A DNA stretch of 64,000 bases from Streptomyces sp. Je 1-369 (GTDB lineage: Bacteria > Actinomycetota > Actinomycetes > Streptomycetales > Streptomycetaceae), in NCBI RefSeq assembly GCF_026810505.1, contig NZ_CP101750.1, forward strand, positions 6,257,501 to 6,321,500, written 5' to 3'. Below, piece after piece: positions 17,513 to 26,172 of the stretch. The notes beneath the pieces were generated by a model. It was given only the letters and a program-made list of their open reading frames with translations. It searched no databases and was not told where the DNA came from. Every line of letters begins with the position of its first letter. The first letter of the stretch is position 1. The position numbers and the translations under genes are program-made.

Positions 17513-17699
17513 TCTGTGTGCGGCGCTTCCGGGTACCGGCTGACCTGAACGGGTGGTCTCAACTCCCGTGTCCCGGACGGAAGAAGAGGCCGGAAATCCC
17601 CTTGTACTCGGCGCAACGGGGTACCCTCAGAAAGGCGGCGGACGGCGGCAGTTACCCCCTGCGGAGGCGACAACTCGCCCCAGATGGCACAATCGGTGC

Positions 17700-17936
17700 A
17701 TGGGACGTGACAGCCAACTCGAGCTATACGGGCTCGTCGCGGACCAACTGAAGGAAGCGCACTCACGAGTGCGCGCACTGCAAGTCCCGGAGGGCGTACG
17801 GATGGCGCTGACCCGGAAGCTGCTGGTCATTACGGCCGCGGCCAAACACGATCTCGCCGATGCGGCAAGGCGTCTGGAGCGATTGATGGCGTCCCTCGAC
17901 GAAGCAGACGAGGACCGATTCCCCCAAGACGGCTGA
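17700..17936 (+). CDS. Small conserved helical protein, function unknown
   Basis: A 78-residue protein, almost all helical and highly charged, with heptad-like spacing of Leu and Ala (QLELYGLVADQLKEAH early, DLADAARRLERLMASL late). No enzyme motif, signal or membrane segment. The ATG at 17700 lies within a frame that runs from 17553 without another convincing start. I recognise it only as a conserved Streptomyces small protein found between leuD and hupS. GGTACCCTC upstream could be part of its promoter. Confidence 0.75.
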   Translation: MGRDSQLELYGLVADQLKEAHSRVRALQVPEGVRMALTRKLLVITAAAKHDLADAARRLERLMASLDEADEDRFPQDG

Positions 17937-18017
17937 GCCGCAGCCTCAACGGACCTTCGAGGAACTCCGAGATGGGCCACTTCGTTGCGGCACAAGGGTG
18001 ATTAGCCCGTTTCGTGT

Positions 18018-18046
18018 TTGATTTGCGGTATATATCTGCCTAACGT
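18018..18046 (+). promoter_or_regulatory. Putative hupS promoter
   Basis: TTGATT, a 17-base AT-rich spacer (contains TATATAT), then TAACGT at 18041-18046, 51 bp before the GTG. Close to the housekeeping (HrdB-type) consensus, in an unusually AT-rich pocket. Confidence 0.6.
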
Positions 18047-18097
18047 GCGAAAAAGCCGGAGTATTTCGCTCCCGGCAATGTCTCCGAAGGGGAAGAC

Positions 18098-18796
18098 GTG
18101 AACAAGGCGCAGCTCGTAGAAGCGATTGCCGACAAGGTGGGCGGCCGCCAGCAGGCCGCCGACGCCGTCGACGCGGTCCTGGACGCCGTCGTCCGTGCCG
18201 TGGTCAGCGGGGACCGGGTTTCGGTCACCGGATTCGGCTCGTTCGAGAAGGTCGACCGCCCGGCCCGTTACGCCCGCAACCCCCAGACCGGGGAGCGCGT
18301 GCGGGTCAAGAAGACCTCCGTTCCGCGCTTCCGTGCCGGACAGGGCTTCAAGGACCTGGTGAGCGGCTCGAAGAAGCTCCCCAAGAACGACGTCGCGGTC
18401 AAGAAGGCGCCCAAGGGCAGCCTGACCGGCGGTGCTTCGGCGACGGTCAAGAAGGCCGCGGCCAAGAAGGCCACCGCCAAGAAGACCGCCACCAAGGCCA
18501 CGGCGAAGAAGGCCACGGCCAAGAAGACCACCGCCAAGAAGACCACGGCGACGGCGACGAAGGCAGCGGCGAAGAAGGCCACCGCCAAGAAGACCGCCAC
18601 GAAGGCCACGGCCAAGAAGGCGACCCCGGCGGCGAAGAAGACCACCGCCACCGCCAAGAAGGCCACCCCGGCGGCGAAGAAGGCCACGGCCAAGAAGACC
18701 GCCCCGGCGAAGAAGGCCACCGCCAAGAAGGCGCCCGCCAAGAAGTCCACGGCGCGCAAGACGACCGCCAAGAAGACCACGGCCCGCAAGAAGTAA
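18098..18796 (+). CDS. hupS: Histone-like nucleoid protein HupS (HU with Lys/Ala-rich tail)
   Basis: A 232-residue actinobacterial HU. Residues 1-95 form the HU DNA-bending domain (MNKAQLVEAIADKVGG..., GFGSFE, ARNPQTGE). Residues 100-232 are a histone-H1-like tail of repeated KKATAKK/TAKKT units, ending in ARKK. HupS of S. coelicolor compacts the nucleoid in spores and helps stress resistance. The GTG start follows GAAGGGGAAGAC. A putative TTGATT-N17-TAACGT promoter lies upstream and a hairpin at 18820-18849 downstream. Confidence 0.98.
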   Translation: MNKAQLVEAIADKVGGRQQAADAVDAVLDAVVRAVVSGDRVSVTGFGSFEKVDRPARYARNPQTGERVRVKKTSVPRFRAGQGFKDLVSGSKKLPKNDVAVKKAPKGSLTGGASATVKKAAAKKATAKKTATKATAKKATAKKTTAKKTTATATKAAAKKATAKKTATKATAKKATPAAKKTTATAKKATPAAKKATAKKTAPAKKATAKKAPAKKSTARKTTAKKTTARKK

Positions 18797-18819
18797 GGGC
18801 ACGAGGGCACTCACGCGCC

Positions 18820-18849
18820 GGGCCGGACTCCCACGGGGGAGCCCGGCCC
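18820..18849. terminator. Terminator after hupS
   Basis: Stem GGGCCGG / CCGGCCC continued after one mismatch by CTCCC / GGGAG, loop ACGG. It lies between convergent hupS and the 67-residue gene. Confidence 0.7.
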
Positions 18850-18860
18850 GCGTCGTGTGC

Positions 18861-19064
18861 TCAGAACGTCTGCAGGGTCACCAGGGTGATGCGGCGCGCC
18901 TCACCCTCGCCGTCGACCTCGATGCGCACCCGCTGCCCCGGCCGCAGCAGCCGCAGCCCGCCCGCGTCGAAAGCGGGGGCCTCGAAGGGCACCGGAGTCC
19001 CGTCGTCGAGCAGCACGCTGCCGCTGCGGGTCTCGGAGTCGTACGTGTACGCGGTCGCCTGCAT
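18861..19064 (-). CDS. Small beta-rich protein, possible cold-shock-like OB fold
   Basis: A 67-residue protein, MQATAYTYDSETRSGSV then a predicted beta-strand series (GSVLLDDGTPVPFEA, LLRPGQRVRIEVDG, ARRITLVTLQ). The order of Gly/Val positions and the GQRVRIEV element resemble a cold-shock-type OB fold, but the RNA-binding aromatics of CspA are missing. Function unknown. The ATG at 19064 is the only convincing start; the frame extends above it without support. It is 14 bp downstream of cofC on the same strand and may share its transcript. Confidence 0.8.
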   Translation of the reverse strand: MQATAYTYDSETRSGSVLLDDGTPVPFEAPAFDAGGLRLLRPGQRVRIEVDGEGEARRITLVTLQTF

Positions 19065-19078
19065 GGAAGGCAGCGTAC

Positions 19079-19714
19079 TCAGTCGGGGATGAGCAGGCCC
19101 GCCGCGGTCTCGGCGGTGCGGGGTCCCACTCCGAGCAGAAGAGCGGCGCGCAGGTCCTCTCCGGTGTCCACGTCCCGTCGTACGGAATCGACTCCGTCGA
19201 GCGAGAGTTCCACGGCTCCCGATGCCGAGTGCCTGGCCCGCGATGCCGTACCGAATACGGGACGCAATTCCGTGCCCCCTCCCGCGCACAGCAACGTCGT
19301 ACCGATTCCTTCGGCATCAGGAAGGAATGCGCGGGGAAATGGGACGGCACTGTCGAGGGCCCGCGCCAATTCCGCTGGGCGCAACGCCGGCAGATCGGCG
19401 TTCAGGGCCGCTACGGCGGCTTTCGGCCGCTCGGCGCGCACGAAGGCCGCCCCGTGCGCCAGGGCGGCGTTCAGGCCCTCTCCCGGCTCGTCCGGCACGA
19501 TCCGGGCACCCAGCGCCGCGAGCTCGCGACCCGCCAGGGCGTCGTCCGTGACGACCACCACATCCCGTACCGCGCGGCAGGCCGCCGCGGCGGCCACGGT
19601 GTCCTGCGCGAACGCCAGGGCCAGGCCGGGGCGCAGCCCGTCCCCGGAGGCGGCGGCGAGCCTGCTCTTGGCGCGCGCCAGCGGCTTCAGGGGTATCACC
19701 AGGGTCCACTGCAC
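19079..19714 (-). CDS. cofC: 2-phospho-lactate/phosphoenolpyruvate guanylyltransferase (F420 biosynthesis)
   Basis: A 211-residue nucleotidyltransferase of the CofC/FbiD family. It couples GTP with 2-phospholactate or, in the mycobacterial FbiD version, phosphoenolpyruvate, to supply the side chain of cofactor F420. Visible motifs: VIPLKPLARAKSRLA (nucleotide binding), VVVVTDD, and the core ALNADLPALRP. The GTG at 19714 (VQWTLVIPLK) has AAGGACGGAG upstream. It is divergent from the plsC-like gene. The same gene neighbourhood occurs for fbiD in mycobacteria. Other F420 genes are not in the window. Confidence 0.92.
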   Translation of the reverse strand: MQWTLVIPLKPLARAKSRLAAASGDGLRPGLALAFAQDTVAAAAACRAVRDVVVVTDDALAGRELAALGARIVPDEPGEGLNAALAHGAAFVRAERPKAAVAALNADLPALRPAELARALDSAVPFPRAFLPDAEGIGTTLLCAGGGTELRPVFGTASRARHSASGAVELSLDGVDSVRRDVDTGEDLRAALLLGVGPRTAETAAGLLIPD

Positions 19715-19868
19715 GAGCGCTCCGTCCTTCGCCTCGGCCCATTGTGACCTGCTGACGGGCCCGCGCACGGGGTGGCCGGGAAGGGGTGGGCGTACGGTGT
19801 TCTCGACAGACAGGCAGCCTGGGGCGACACTTGTGCGGCCGACCAGGTTCATGGAGGAAGGTGTCCGA

Positions 19869-20648
19869 GTGTCCCGCCGCAGAATCGGCTTCTGGTACCG
19901 CCTGGCGGCGGTCATTGCTAAACCGCCGCTCGTGGTTCTGTTCAAGCGGGACTGGCGTGGAATGGAACACATTCCGGCCGACGGAGGATTCATCACGGCG
20001 GTGAATCACAACTCGCATATCGACCCGTTCTCCTACGCGCACTACCAGTACAACACCGGACGAGTGCCGCGATTCCTGGCGAAGGACGGCCTTTTCAAGC
20101 GCGGCTTCGTCGCCAAGGTGATGAAGGGCACGGGCCAGATCCCGGTCTACCGCGAGACCAGGAACGCCCTCGACGCCTTCCGCGCGGCCGTCGACGCCAT
20201 CGAGCGCGGCGAGTGCGTCGCCTTCTACCCCGAAGGCACCCTCACCAGGGACCCCGACATGTGGCCGATGACGGCCAAGTCCGGTGCCGCGCGGGTCGCC
20301 CTGAAGACCGAGTGCCCGGTGATTCCCGTCGCCCAGTGGGGTGCCAACCTCGCCCTGGCGCCGTACAGCAAGAAGCCCGCCTTCTTCCCGCGCAAGACCC
20401 TCCAGGTGAAGGCGGGACCGCCGGTCGACCTGTCGCGCTTCTACGGCAAGGAGCCGACGCCCGACGTGCTGCGCGAGGTGACCGAGACCATCATGGCCGC
20501 GATCACCGAACTCCTGGAGGAGGTCCGGGGCGAGAAGGCCCCCGATACGCCGTACGACCCGCGCAGGGCACGGTTGGAAGAACGACGCACGGCAGACCGC
20601 GGAGCCGCTCCCGGCTCCACGGAGAGCACCTCGGAGGACAGCAAGTGA
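19869..20648 (+). CDS. plsC: 1-acyl-sn-glycerol-3-phosphate acyltransferase (PlsC family)
   Basis: A 259-residue membrane-associated acyltransferase of phospholipid synthesis. The catalytic NHNSHIDP motif (HX4D, about residues 46-53) and the [10 protein letters not shown] motif (about 119) are both intact. A hydrophobic N-terminal stretch ([13 protein letters not shown]) may anchor it. The C-terminal 40 residues are charged and disordered. GTG at 19869 is chosen because GGAGGAAGG lies 8 bases upstream; the frame itself opens much earlier in hupS. Its stop overlaps the gpsA start by 4 bp (GTGA), which suggests coupling of two glycerolipid genes. Confidence 0.95.
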   Translation: MSRRRIGFWYRLAAVIAKPPLVVLFKRDWRGMEHIPADGGFITAVNHNSHIDPFSYAHYQYNTGRVPRFLAKDGLFKRGFVAKVMKGTGQIPVYRETRNALDAFRAAVDAIERGECVAFYPEGTLTRDPDMWPMTAKSGAARVALKTECPVIPVAQWGANLALAPYSKKPAFFPRKTLQVKAGPPVDLSRFYGKEPTPDVLREVTETIMAAITELLEEVRGEKAPDTPYDPRRARLEERRTADRGAAPGSTESTSEDSK

Positions 20649-21673
20649 CGAACCCCGTGAACTCGGCGCGCCCCCTGAAGGCCGCCGTCTTCGGAACGGG
20701 CTCCTGGGGTACGGCCTTCGGCATGGTGCTCGCCGACGCGGGCTGCGACGTCACCCTGTGGGGCCGTCGCGCCGAACTCGCCGACGCCGTCAACTCCACG
20801 CGGACGAACCCGGACTACCTCCCCGGCGTGGTCCTCCCCGAGAACCTGCGGGCGACCTCCGACCCGGCACGGGCCGCGGCCGACGCCGACTTCACGGTCC
20901 TCGCGGTGCCCTCGCAGACGCTGCGCGGCAACCTCGCCGAGTGGGCGCCGCTGCTGGCCCCCGAGACCGTCCTCGTCTCCCTCATGAAGGGCGTCGAACT
21001 GGGCTCCGCCATGCGGATGAGCGAGGTGATCGAAGACGTCACGAAGGTCCCGTCGGACCGCATCGCCGTCGTCACCGGACCCAACCTCGCCCGCGAGATC
21101 GCCGCGCGGCAGCCCGCCGCCGCCGTCGTCGCCTGCCAGGACGAAGCCGTCGCCCAGCGCCTCCAGACGGCCTGCCACACGCCGTACTTCCGCCCGTACA
21201 CGAACACCGACGTCGTCGGCTGCGAGCTCGGCGGCGCCGTGAAGAACGTCATCGGCCTCGCCGTGGGCATCGCGGACGGCATGGGCCTCGGGGACAACGC
21301 CAAGGGATCGCTCATCACGCGCGGCCTCGCCGAGACCACCCGGCTCGGCCTCGCCATGGGCGCCGACCCGCTGACGTTCGCCGGACTCGCGGGCCTGGGC
21401 GACCTGGTGGCCACCTGCTCCTCGCCGCTGTCGCGCAACCACACCTTCGGCACCAACCTCGGCAAGGGCATGACCCTGGAGGAGACCATCGCGGTCACCA
21501 GGCAGACCGCCGAGGGCGTCAAGTCCTGCGAGTCCGTGCTCGATCTGGCCCGCAGGCACGGCGTCGACATGCCGATCACGGAGACGGTCGTGGGCATCGT
21601 GCACGAGGGCACGCCCCCGGTGGTCGCCCTCAAGGACCTCATGTCGCGCAGCGCCAAGCCCGAGCGCCGCTGA
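20645..21673 (+). CDS. gpsA: Glycerol-3-phosphate dehydrogenase [NAD(P)+]
   Basis: A 342-residue GpsA, reducing dihydroxyacetone phosphate to sn-glycerol-3-phosphate for membrane lipids. The Rossmann motif [12 protein letters not shown] is at about 15-26. The catalytic Lys lies in [17 protein letters not shown] and the C-terminal domain carries [12 protein letters not shown]. The GTG start overlaps the plsC-like stop by 4 bp. The gpsA-ddl order is shared with mycobacteria. Confidence 0.98.
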   Translation: MTNPVNSARPLKAAVFGTGSWGTAFGMVLADAGCDVTLWGRRAELADAVNSTRTNPDYLPGVVLPENLRATSDPARAAADADFTVLAVPSQTLRGNLAEWAPLLAPETVLVSLMKGVELGSAMRMSEVIEDVTKVPSDRIAVVTGPNLAREIAARQPAAAVVACQDEAVAQRLQTACHTPYFRPYTNTDVVGCELGGAVKNVIGLAVGIADGMGLGDNAKGSLITRGLAETTRLGLAMGADPLTFAGLAGLGDLVATCSSPLSRNHTFGTNLGKGMTLEETIAVTRQTAEGVKSCESVLDLARRHGVDMPITETVVGIVHEGTPPVVALKDLMSRSAKPERR

Positions 21674-21680
21674 GGCACGC

Positions 21681-21709
21681 CTGACTACTGCGGGACCAAC
21701 GGGTACTCT
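21681..21709 (+). promoter_or_regulatory. Putative ddl promoter giving a leaderless or near-leaderless transcript
   Basis: CTGACT, a 17-base spacer and TACTCT (21704-21709), followed by only 9 bases before the ATG at 21719. A transcript starting at the usual distance would have a leader of 0-3 bases. No ribosome site is visible. Confidence 0.6.
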
Positions 21710-21718
21710 CAACGCGAT

Positions 21719-22876
21719 ATGAGCAGCGAGAACCTCCCCCAGAGCCCTGAGCAGCCGCCCCGCAAGCCGCGCGTGGCCGTCGTGTTCGGCGGCCGCAGCT
21801 CGGAGCACGGCATCTCCGTCGTCACGGCCGGTGCCGTGCTGCGCGCCATCGACCGCACCAAGTACGACGTCCTGCCGATCGGCATCACCACGGACGGCCG
21901 TTGGGCGCTCACCGCCGACGAACCCGAGCGGATGGCCATCGCCGACCGCACGATGCCGAACGTCTCCGAACTCGCCGACTCCATGGCGGGCGGCGTCGTG
22001 CTGCCCCTGGACCCCGGCAACCGCGAGGTCGTCTACAGCGAGCCCGGCTCCGTGCCCAAGGCGCTCGGCGAGGTCGACGTCGTCTTCCCGATGCTGCACG
22101 GTCCCTACGGAGAGGACGGCACCCTCCAGGGCCTGCTCGAACTCTCCGGAGTGCCCTACGTCGGCTCCGGAGTTCTCGCCTCGGCCGTCGGCCAGGACAA
22201 GGACTACATGAAGCGGGTGTTCTCCTCCTTCGGGCTGAACGTCGGCCCGTACCTGGTGATCCGCCCTCGCGAGTGGCAGCAGGACGAGGAAGGCGCCCGC
22301 CGGCGCATCGCGGAGTTCGCGGGCGAACACGGCTGGCCGCTGTTCATCAAGCCCGCGCGTGCGGGTTCCTCGATCGGCATCACGAAGGTCGACTCCTTCG
22401 AAGGCCTCGACGAGGCCATCGCCGAGGCCCAGCACCACGACCCGAAGATCCTGATCGAGGCGCTGCTGCGCGGCCGCGAGATCGAGTGCGGCGTCCTGGA
22501 GTTCGAGGACGGGCCGCGCGCGAGCGTCCCGGCCGAGATCCCGCCCGTACAGGCGCACGACTACTACGACTTCGACGCGAAGTACATCGACTCGGCGCCC
22601 GGGATCGTGCCCGCCCCGCTGACGCCCGAGGAGACCGCGGAGATCCAGCGGCTCGCCGTCGAGGCGTTCGAGGCGGCGTCCTGCGAGGGCCTGGTGCGCG
22701 CCGACTTCTTCCTCACCGAGGACGGCAGGTTCGTCATCAACGAGATCAACACGATGCCGGGCTTCACGCCCATCTCGATGTACCCGCAGATGTGGGAGAA
22801 GAGCGGCGTCAGCTACCCCGAGCTGGTGGACCGCCTCATCCAGGCGGCCCTCAACCGCTCCACGGGCCTGCGCTGA
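21719..22876 (+). CDS. ddl: D-alanine--D-alanine ligase
   Basis: ATP-grasp ligase of 385 residues making D-Ala-D-Ala for peptidoglycan. Signatures: VVFGGRSSEHGISVVTAG near residue 20, HGPYGEDGTLQGLLEL, KPARAGSSIGITKV (ATP lid), and the metal/active-site motif INEINTMPGFTPISMYP. Tyr in the VPYVGSG loop and the D-Ala type active site suggest ordinary D-Ala ligase rather than a D-lactate (vancomycin resistance) enzyme. Promoter features point to a leaderless mRNA. Confidence 0.97.
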   Translation: MSSENLPQSPEQPPRKPRVAVVFGGRSSEHGISVVTAGAVLRAIDRTKYDVLPIGITTDGRWALTADEPERMAIADRTMPNVSELADSMAGGVVLPLDPGNREVVYSEPGSVPKALGEVDVVFPMLHGPYGEDGTLQGLLELSGVPYVGSGVLASAVGQDKDYMKRVFSSFGLNVGPYLVIRPREWQQDEEGARRRIAEFAGEHGWPLFIKPARAGSSIGITKVDSFEGLDEAIAEAQHHDPKILIEALLRGREIECGVLEFEDGPRASVPAEIPPVQAHDYYDFDAKYIDSAPGIVPAPLTPEETAEIQRLAVEAFEAASCEGLVRADFFLTEDGRFVINEINTMPGFTPISMYPQMWEKSGVSYPELVDRLIQAALNRSTGLR

Positions 22877-22900
22877 CGCGAGCCCGGTACGCCGCCCCCG

Positions 22901-23407
22901 TCAGGACGACGCGGCGATCCCCGTGGGGATCGTCTTCTTGACGGGGCCGGCGAAGTCGGTGAGCGGGCCGAGGCCCTCCGCCGTCCGCTCCTCGGGCAGC
23001 GTCACCTCCACGTACGCGAGGCGCGCACCGGTCGTGAAGGTGTACGACCCGTCTTTCCGCTTCTCCAGGAGCCAGGCCACGCCGTTCACCTTCACGCCGT
23101 TCTTCGGTGCGTAGGACAGGTCGATCATCTTGGGGGGCCGCGGCACACCGCAGCGCAGTATGATCGCCGGGTCTCCCCACCCCGCGGTCAGCTCGGACTT
23201 CGGCCCGGGGTCGGTGCGCCCCAGCCCGTCGACCTTTTCCGGCAGCTGTTCGTGCAGATCCCGGCAGAGACTCGCGGCCTTCGCGTCCGGGGACGGAACC
23301 ACCACTGACGCCTCGTCGTCCGTACCTGAACAGGCAGCTGTCGTGATCGACAGGGCGAGGGCGGACAGTCCTGTGAGGCAGCGGCGCCGGAGGTGGGGGA
23401 TGTTCAC
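22901..23407 (-). CDS. DUF3515 family lipoprotein
   Basis: A 168-residue secreted lipoprotein. The signal peptide has RRR, a hydrophobic core and lipobox TTAAC with lipidated C26. The mature part is the DUF3515 domain, with conserved GWGDPAIILRCGVPRP and GVAWLLEKRKDG segments. The family is actinobacterial and its function is unknown. It is placed beside ddl and thiL in many genomes, mycobacteria included. The start is GTG at 23407. It is convergent with ddl. Confidence 0.92.
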   Translation of the reverse strand: MNIPHLRRRCLTGLSALALSITTAACSGTDDEASVVVPSPDAKAASLCRDLHEQLPEKVDGLGRTDPGPKSELTAGWGDPAIILRCGVPRPPKMIDLSYAPKNGVKVNGVAWLLEKRKDGSYTFTTGARLAYVEVTLPEERTAEGLGPLTDFAGPVKKTIPTGIAASS

Positions 23408-23427
23408 CGGGCCAGGGTAGACGGGGG

Positions 23428-23661
23428 CTACAAGTGCACGACCGGGCAGGTCAGAGTTCTGGTGATGCCGTCCACCTGCTGGACCTTGGCGACCACCATG
23501 CGGCCGAGTTCGTCGACCGTGTCCGCCTGCGCGCGCACGATGACATCGTAGGGTCCGGTCACGTCCTCGGCCTGGATCACTCCCGGGATCTTGCCGATCA
23601 GCTCGGCGACGGTCGACGCCTTGCCGACCTCTGTTTGGATCAGGATGTACGCCTGTACCAC
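23428..23661 (-). CDS. Stand-alone Lrp/AsnC ligand-binding (RAM) domain protein
   Basis: A 77-residue protein consisting only of an Lrp/AsnC C-terminal regulatory domain: VVQAYILIQTEVGKASTVAE, GPYDVIVRAQADTVDEL, VDGITRTLTCPVV. It has no DNA-binding helix-turn-helix. Such RAM-only proteins form amino-acid-binding oligomers, and some partner with full-length Lrp proteins. The GTG at 23661 has CTGGAGG upstream. It lies 20 bp upstream of the DUF3515 gene on the same strand, probably one transcript. Confidence 0.9.
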   Translation of the reverse strand: MVQAYILIQTEVGKASTVAELIGKIPGVIQAEDVTGPYDVIVRAQADTVDELGRMVVAKVQQVDGITRTLTCPVVHL

Positions 23662-23873
23662 GGAACCTCCAGGGCGGCCACGAGGATCATGTGGGGGGAG
23701 AAAGGGACGCCACGGTACCGCGTCGCCGCTCGCCGCGGGGAGACCCGGGTGACCTGTGGCGCGCACATCGCGGTGGACGGACAGCAGAAGTCGACGGTCA
23801 CGTCGACCGTACCGACGACAGAGACGGCTCGCGACCGGGGGCCGGGCAGCTTGAAAGGGCATGGTGAATCTCG

Positions 23874-24838
23874 GTGAAGGGATCCGTGGGCGAGTTGGGG
23901 GAGTTCGGGCTCATCAGAGAGCTCACTTCGCGGCTCACCTCCACGCCGGCCGTACGGCTCGGCCCGGGCGATGACGCGGCGGTCGTGTCCGCCCCGGACC
24001 GCAGGGTCGTGGCGAGCACCGACATCCTCCTGGAGGGGCGGCACTTCCGCCGCGACTGGTCCACGGCGTACGACGTGGGCCGCAAGGCGGCCGCACAGAA
24101 CCTCGCCGACATCGCGGCCATGGGCGCCGTGCCGACCGCGCTGCTGCTCGGCCTCGTCGTGCCCGCCGAACTCCCCGCGAGCTGGCCCACCGAGCTCATG
24201 GACGGGCTGAGGGACGAGTGCCAGGTCGCGGGCGCGGCCGTCGTCGGCGGCGACGTGGTGCGCGGCGACACGATCACCGTCGCCATCACCGCACTCGGCG
24301 ACCTGCGCAACCACGAGCCCGTCACCCGCGCGGGCGCCCGGAGCGGCGACGTCGTCGCCGTGACGGGCTGGCTCGGCTGGTCCGCGGCCGGGCACGCCGT
24401 GCTCTCCCGCGGCTTCCGCTCCCCGCGCGCCTTCGTGGAGGCCCACCGCAGGCCCGAACCGCCGTACCACGCGGGCCCCGCGGCCGCCGGTCTCGGCGCG
24501 ACCTCCATGACGGACGTCAGCGACGGCCTCATCGCCGACCTCGGGCACATCGCCGACGCCAGCAAGGTGCGGATCGACATCCGCTCCGGAGACGTCGACG
24601 TGCCCTCCCAGATGAACGACATCGGGCAGGCCGTCGGTGTCGACCCGCTCCAGTGGGTGCTCAATGGGGGAGAGGACCACGCCATCGTGGCGACCTTCCC
24701 TCCGGACGTGAAACTGCCCGCCCGCTGGAAGGTCATCGGCGAGGTCCTCAACCCCTCCGCGCTGCCCCAGGTGACCGTCGACGGCGCCCCGTGGACCAGC
24801 AAGGGCTGGGACCACTTCGGGGACAACGGGGACAACGA

Positions 24839-24842
<4 letters not shown>
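23874..24842 (+). CDS. thiL: Thiamine-monophosphate kinase
   Basis: A 322-residue ThiL, phosphorylating thiamine monophosphate to thiamine pyrophosphate. Motifs: the ATP/Mg site [10 protein letters not shown] (about 30-39), [11 protein letters not shown], the DVVRGD element, [11 protein letters not shown] and [12 protein letters not shown]. The GTG at 23874 is chosen; the overlapping ATG at 23861 is out of frame. The stop overlaps the thiD start by 4 bp, so the two thiamine genes are coupled. No TPP riboswitch was seen upstream. Confidence 0.97.
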
Positions 24843-25645
<803 letters not shown>

Positions 25646-25682
25646 ACGGACCCGCGCAACGGTCAACGGGTCACGGACAGAC

Positions 25683-25720
25683 GAAAGAGCCGGTCCCCCC
25701 GAAGGGGAACCGGCTCTTTC
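25683..25720. terminator. Bidirectional terminator between thiD and rpmB
   Basis: Stem GAAAGAGCCGGT / ACCGGCTCTTTC extended by CCCC/GGGG across a small bulge, between the convergent thiD and rpmB genes. Confidence 0.85.
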
Positions 25721-25748
25721 AGCAACCAGCTAGGTGGCCGCGCTGGCG

Positions 25749-25934
25749 TCAGCGCGAGACCTTGCCGGCCTTGATGCACGAGGTGCAAGCGTTGAGGCGC
25801 TTCGGCGTCCCGCTCACCACGGCACGCACACGCTGGATGTTCGGGTTCCAGCGACGGGGCGTACGGCGGTGCGAGTGCGAGATGTTGTTGCCGAAGCCCG
25901 GCCCCTTGCCACAGACGTCGCAGTTGGCAGCCAC
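25749..25934 (-). CDS. rpmB: 50S ribosomal protein L28, zinc-binding type
   Basis: A 61-residue L28. Two Cys pairs, CDVC at residues 5-8 and CTSC near 50-53, mark the zinc-containing (C+) form. Streptomyces usually keep a second, Cys-free copy under Zur control elsewhere. NNISHSHRRTPRRWNPNIQ is the conserved core. The GTG follows TTGGAGTGACCC. A perfect 18-bp palindrome lies in its putative promoter. Confidence 0.97.
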   Translation of the reverse strand: MAANCDVCGKGPGFGNNISHSHRRTPRRWNPNIQRVRAVVSGTPKRLNACTSCIKAGKVSR

Positions 25935-25969
25935 GGGTCACTCCAAGACTTCAGATGCACTTACGGTTA

Positions 25970-25987
25970 ATCCCGGCATGCCGGGAT
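25970..25987. promoter_or_regulatory. Perfect 18-bp palindrome upstream of rpmB
   Basis: ATCCCGGCATGCCGGGAT is self-complementary over all 18 bases. On the minus strand it sits between TTGCAC and ATTAAC, a possible -35/-10 pair with 18-base spacing for rpmB, so a DNA-binding operator is more likely than a terminator. The rest of the 238-bp rpmB-FakA gap shows nothing clear. Confidence 0.6.
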
Positions 25988-26172
25988 CAGTGCAATGATC
26001 GAGGTGGCGTTGCCAGGAGGAATGGCCCGATGCGTATCGGGCAACCGGAGCAGCATACAACGACTGCTTCGGTACAACGAAACTACCACGGACGGCCCGG
26101 CCCCCGCCCCGGGCCCTCCGTTCACGCTGGGTCTACGCTGCGTCCATTCCGGATGGTCAAGGAGGCGAACAG

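Noticed and set aside
18430..18790. AAGAAGGCCACC-type repeats near 18.5 kb as an independent DNA repeat
   Set aside because: They encode the Lys/Ala-rich histone-like tail of HupS and have coding periodicity.
23662..23873. TPP riboswitch upstream of thiL
   Set aside because: No CTGAGA / ACCTGA-type core found; thiL and thiD seem to have an ordinary promoter.
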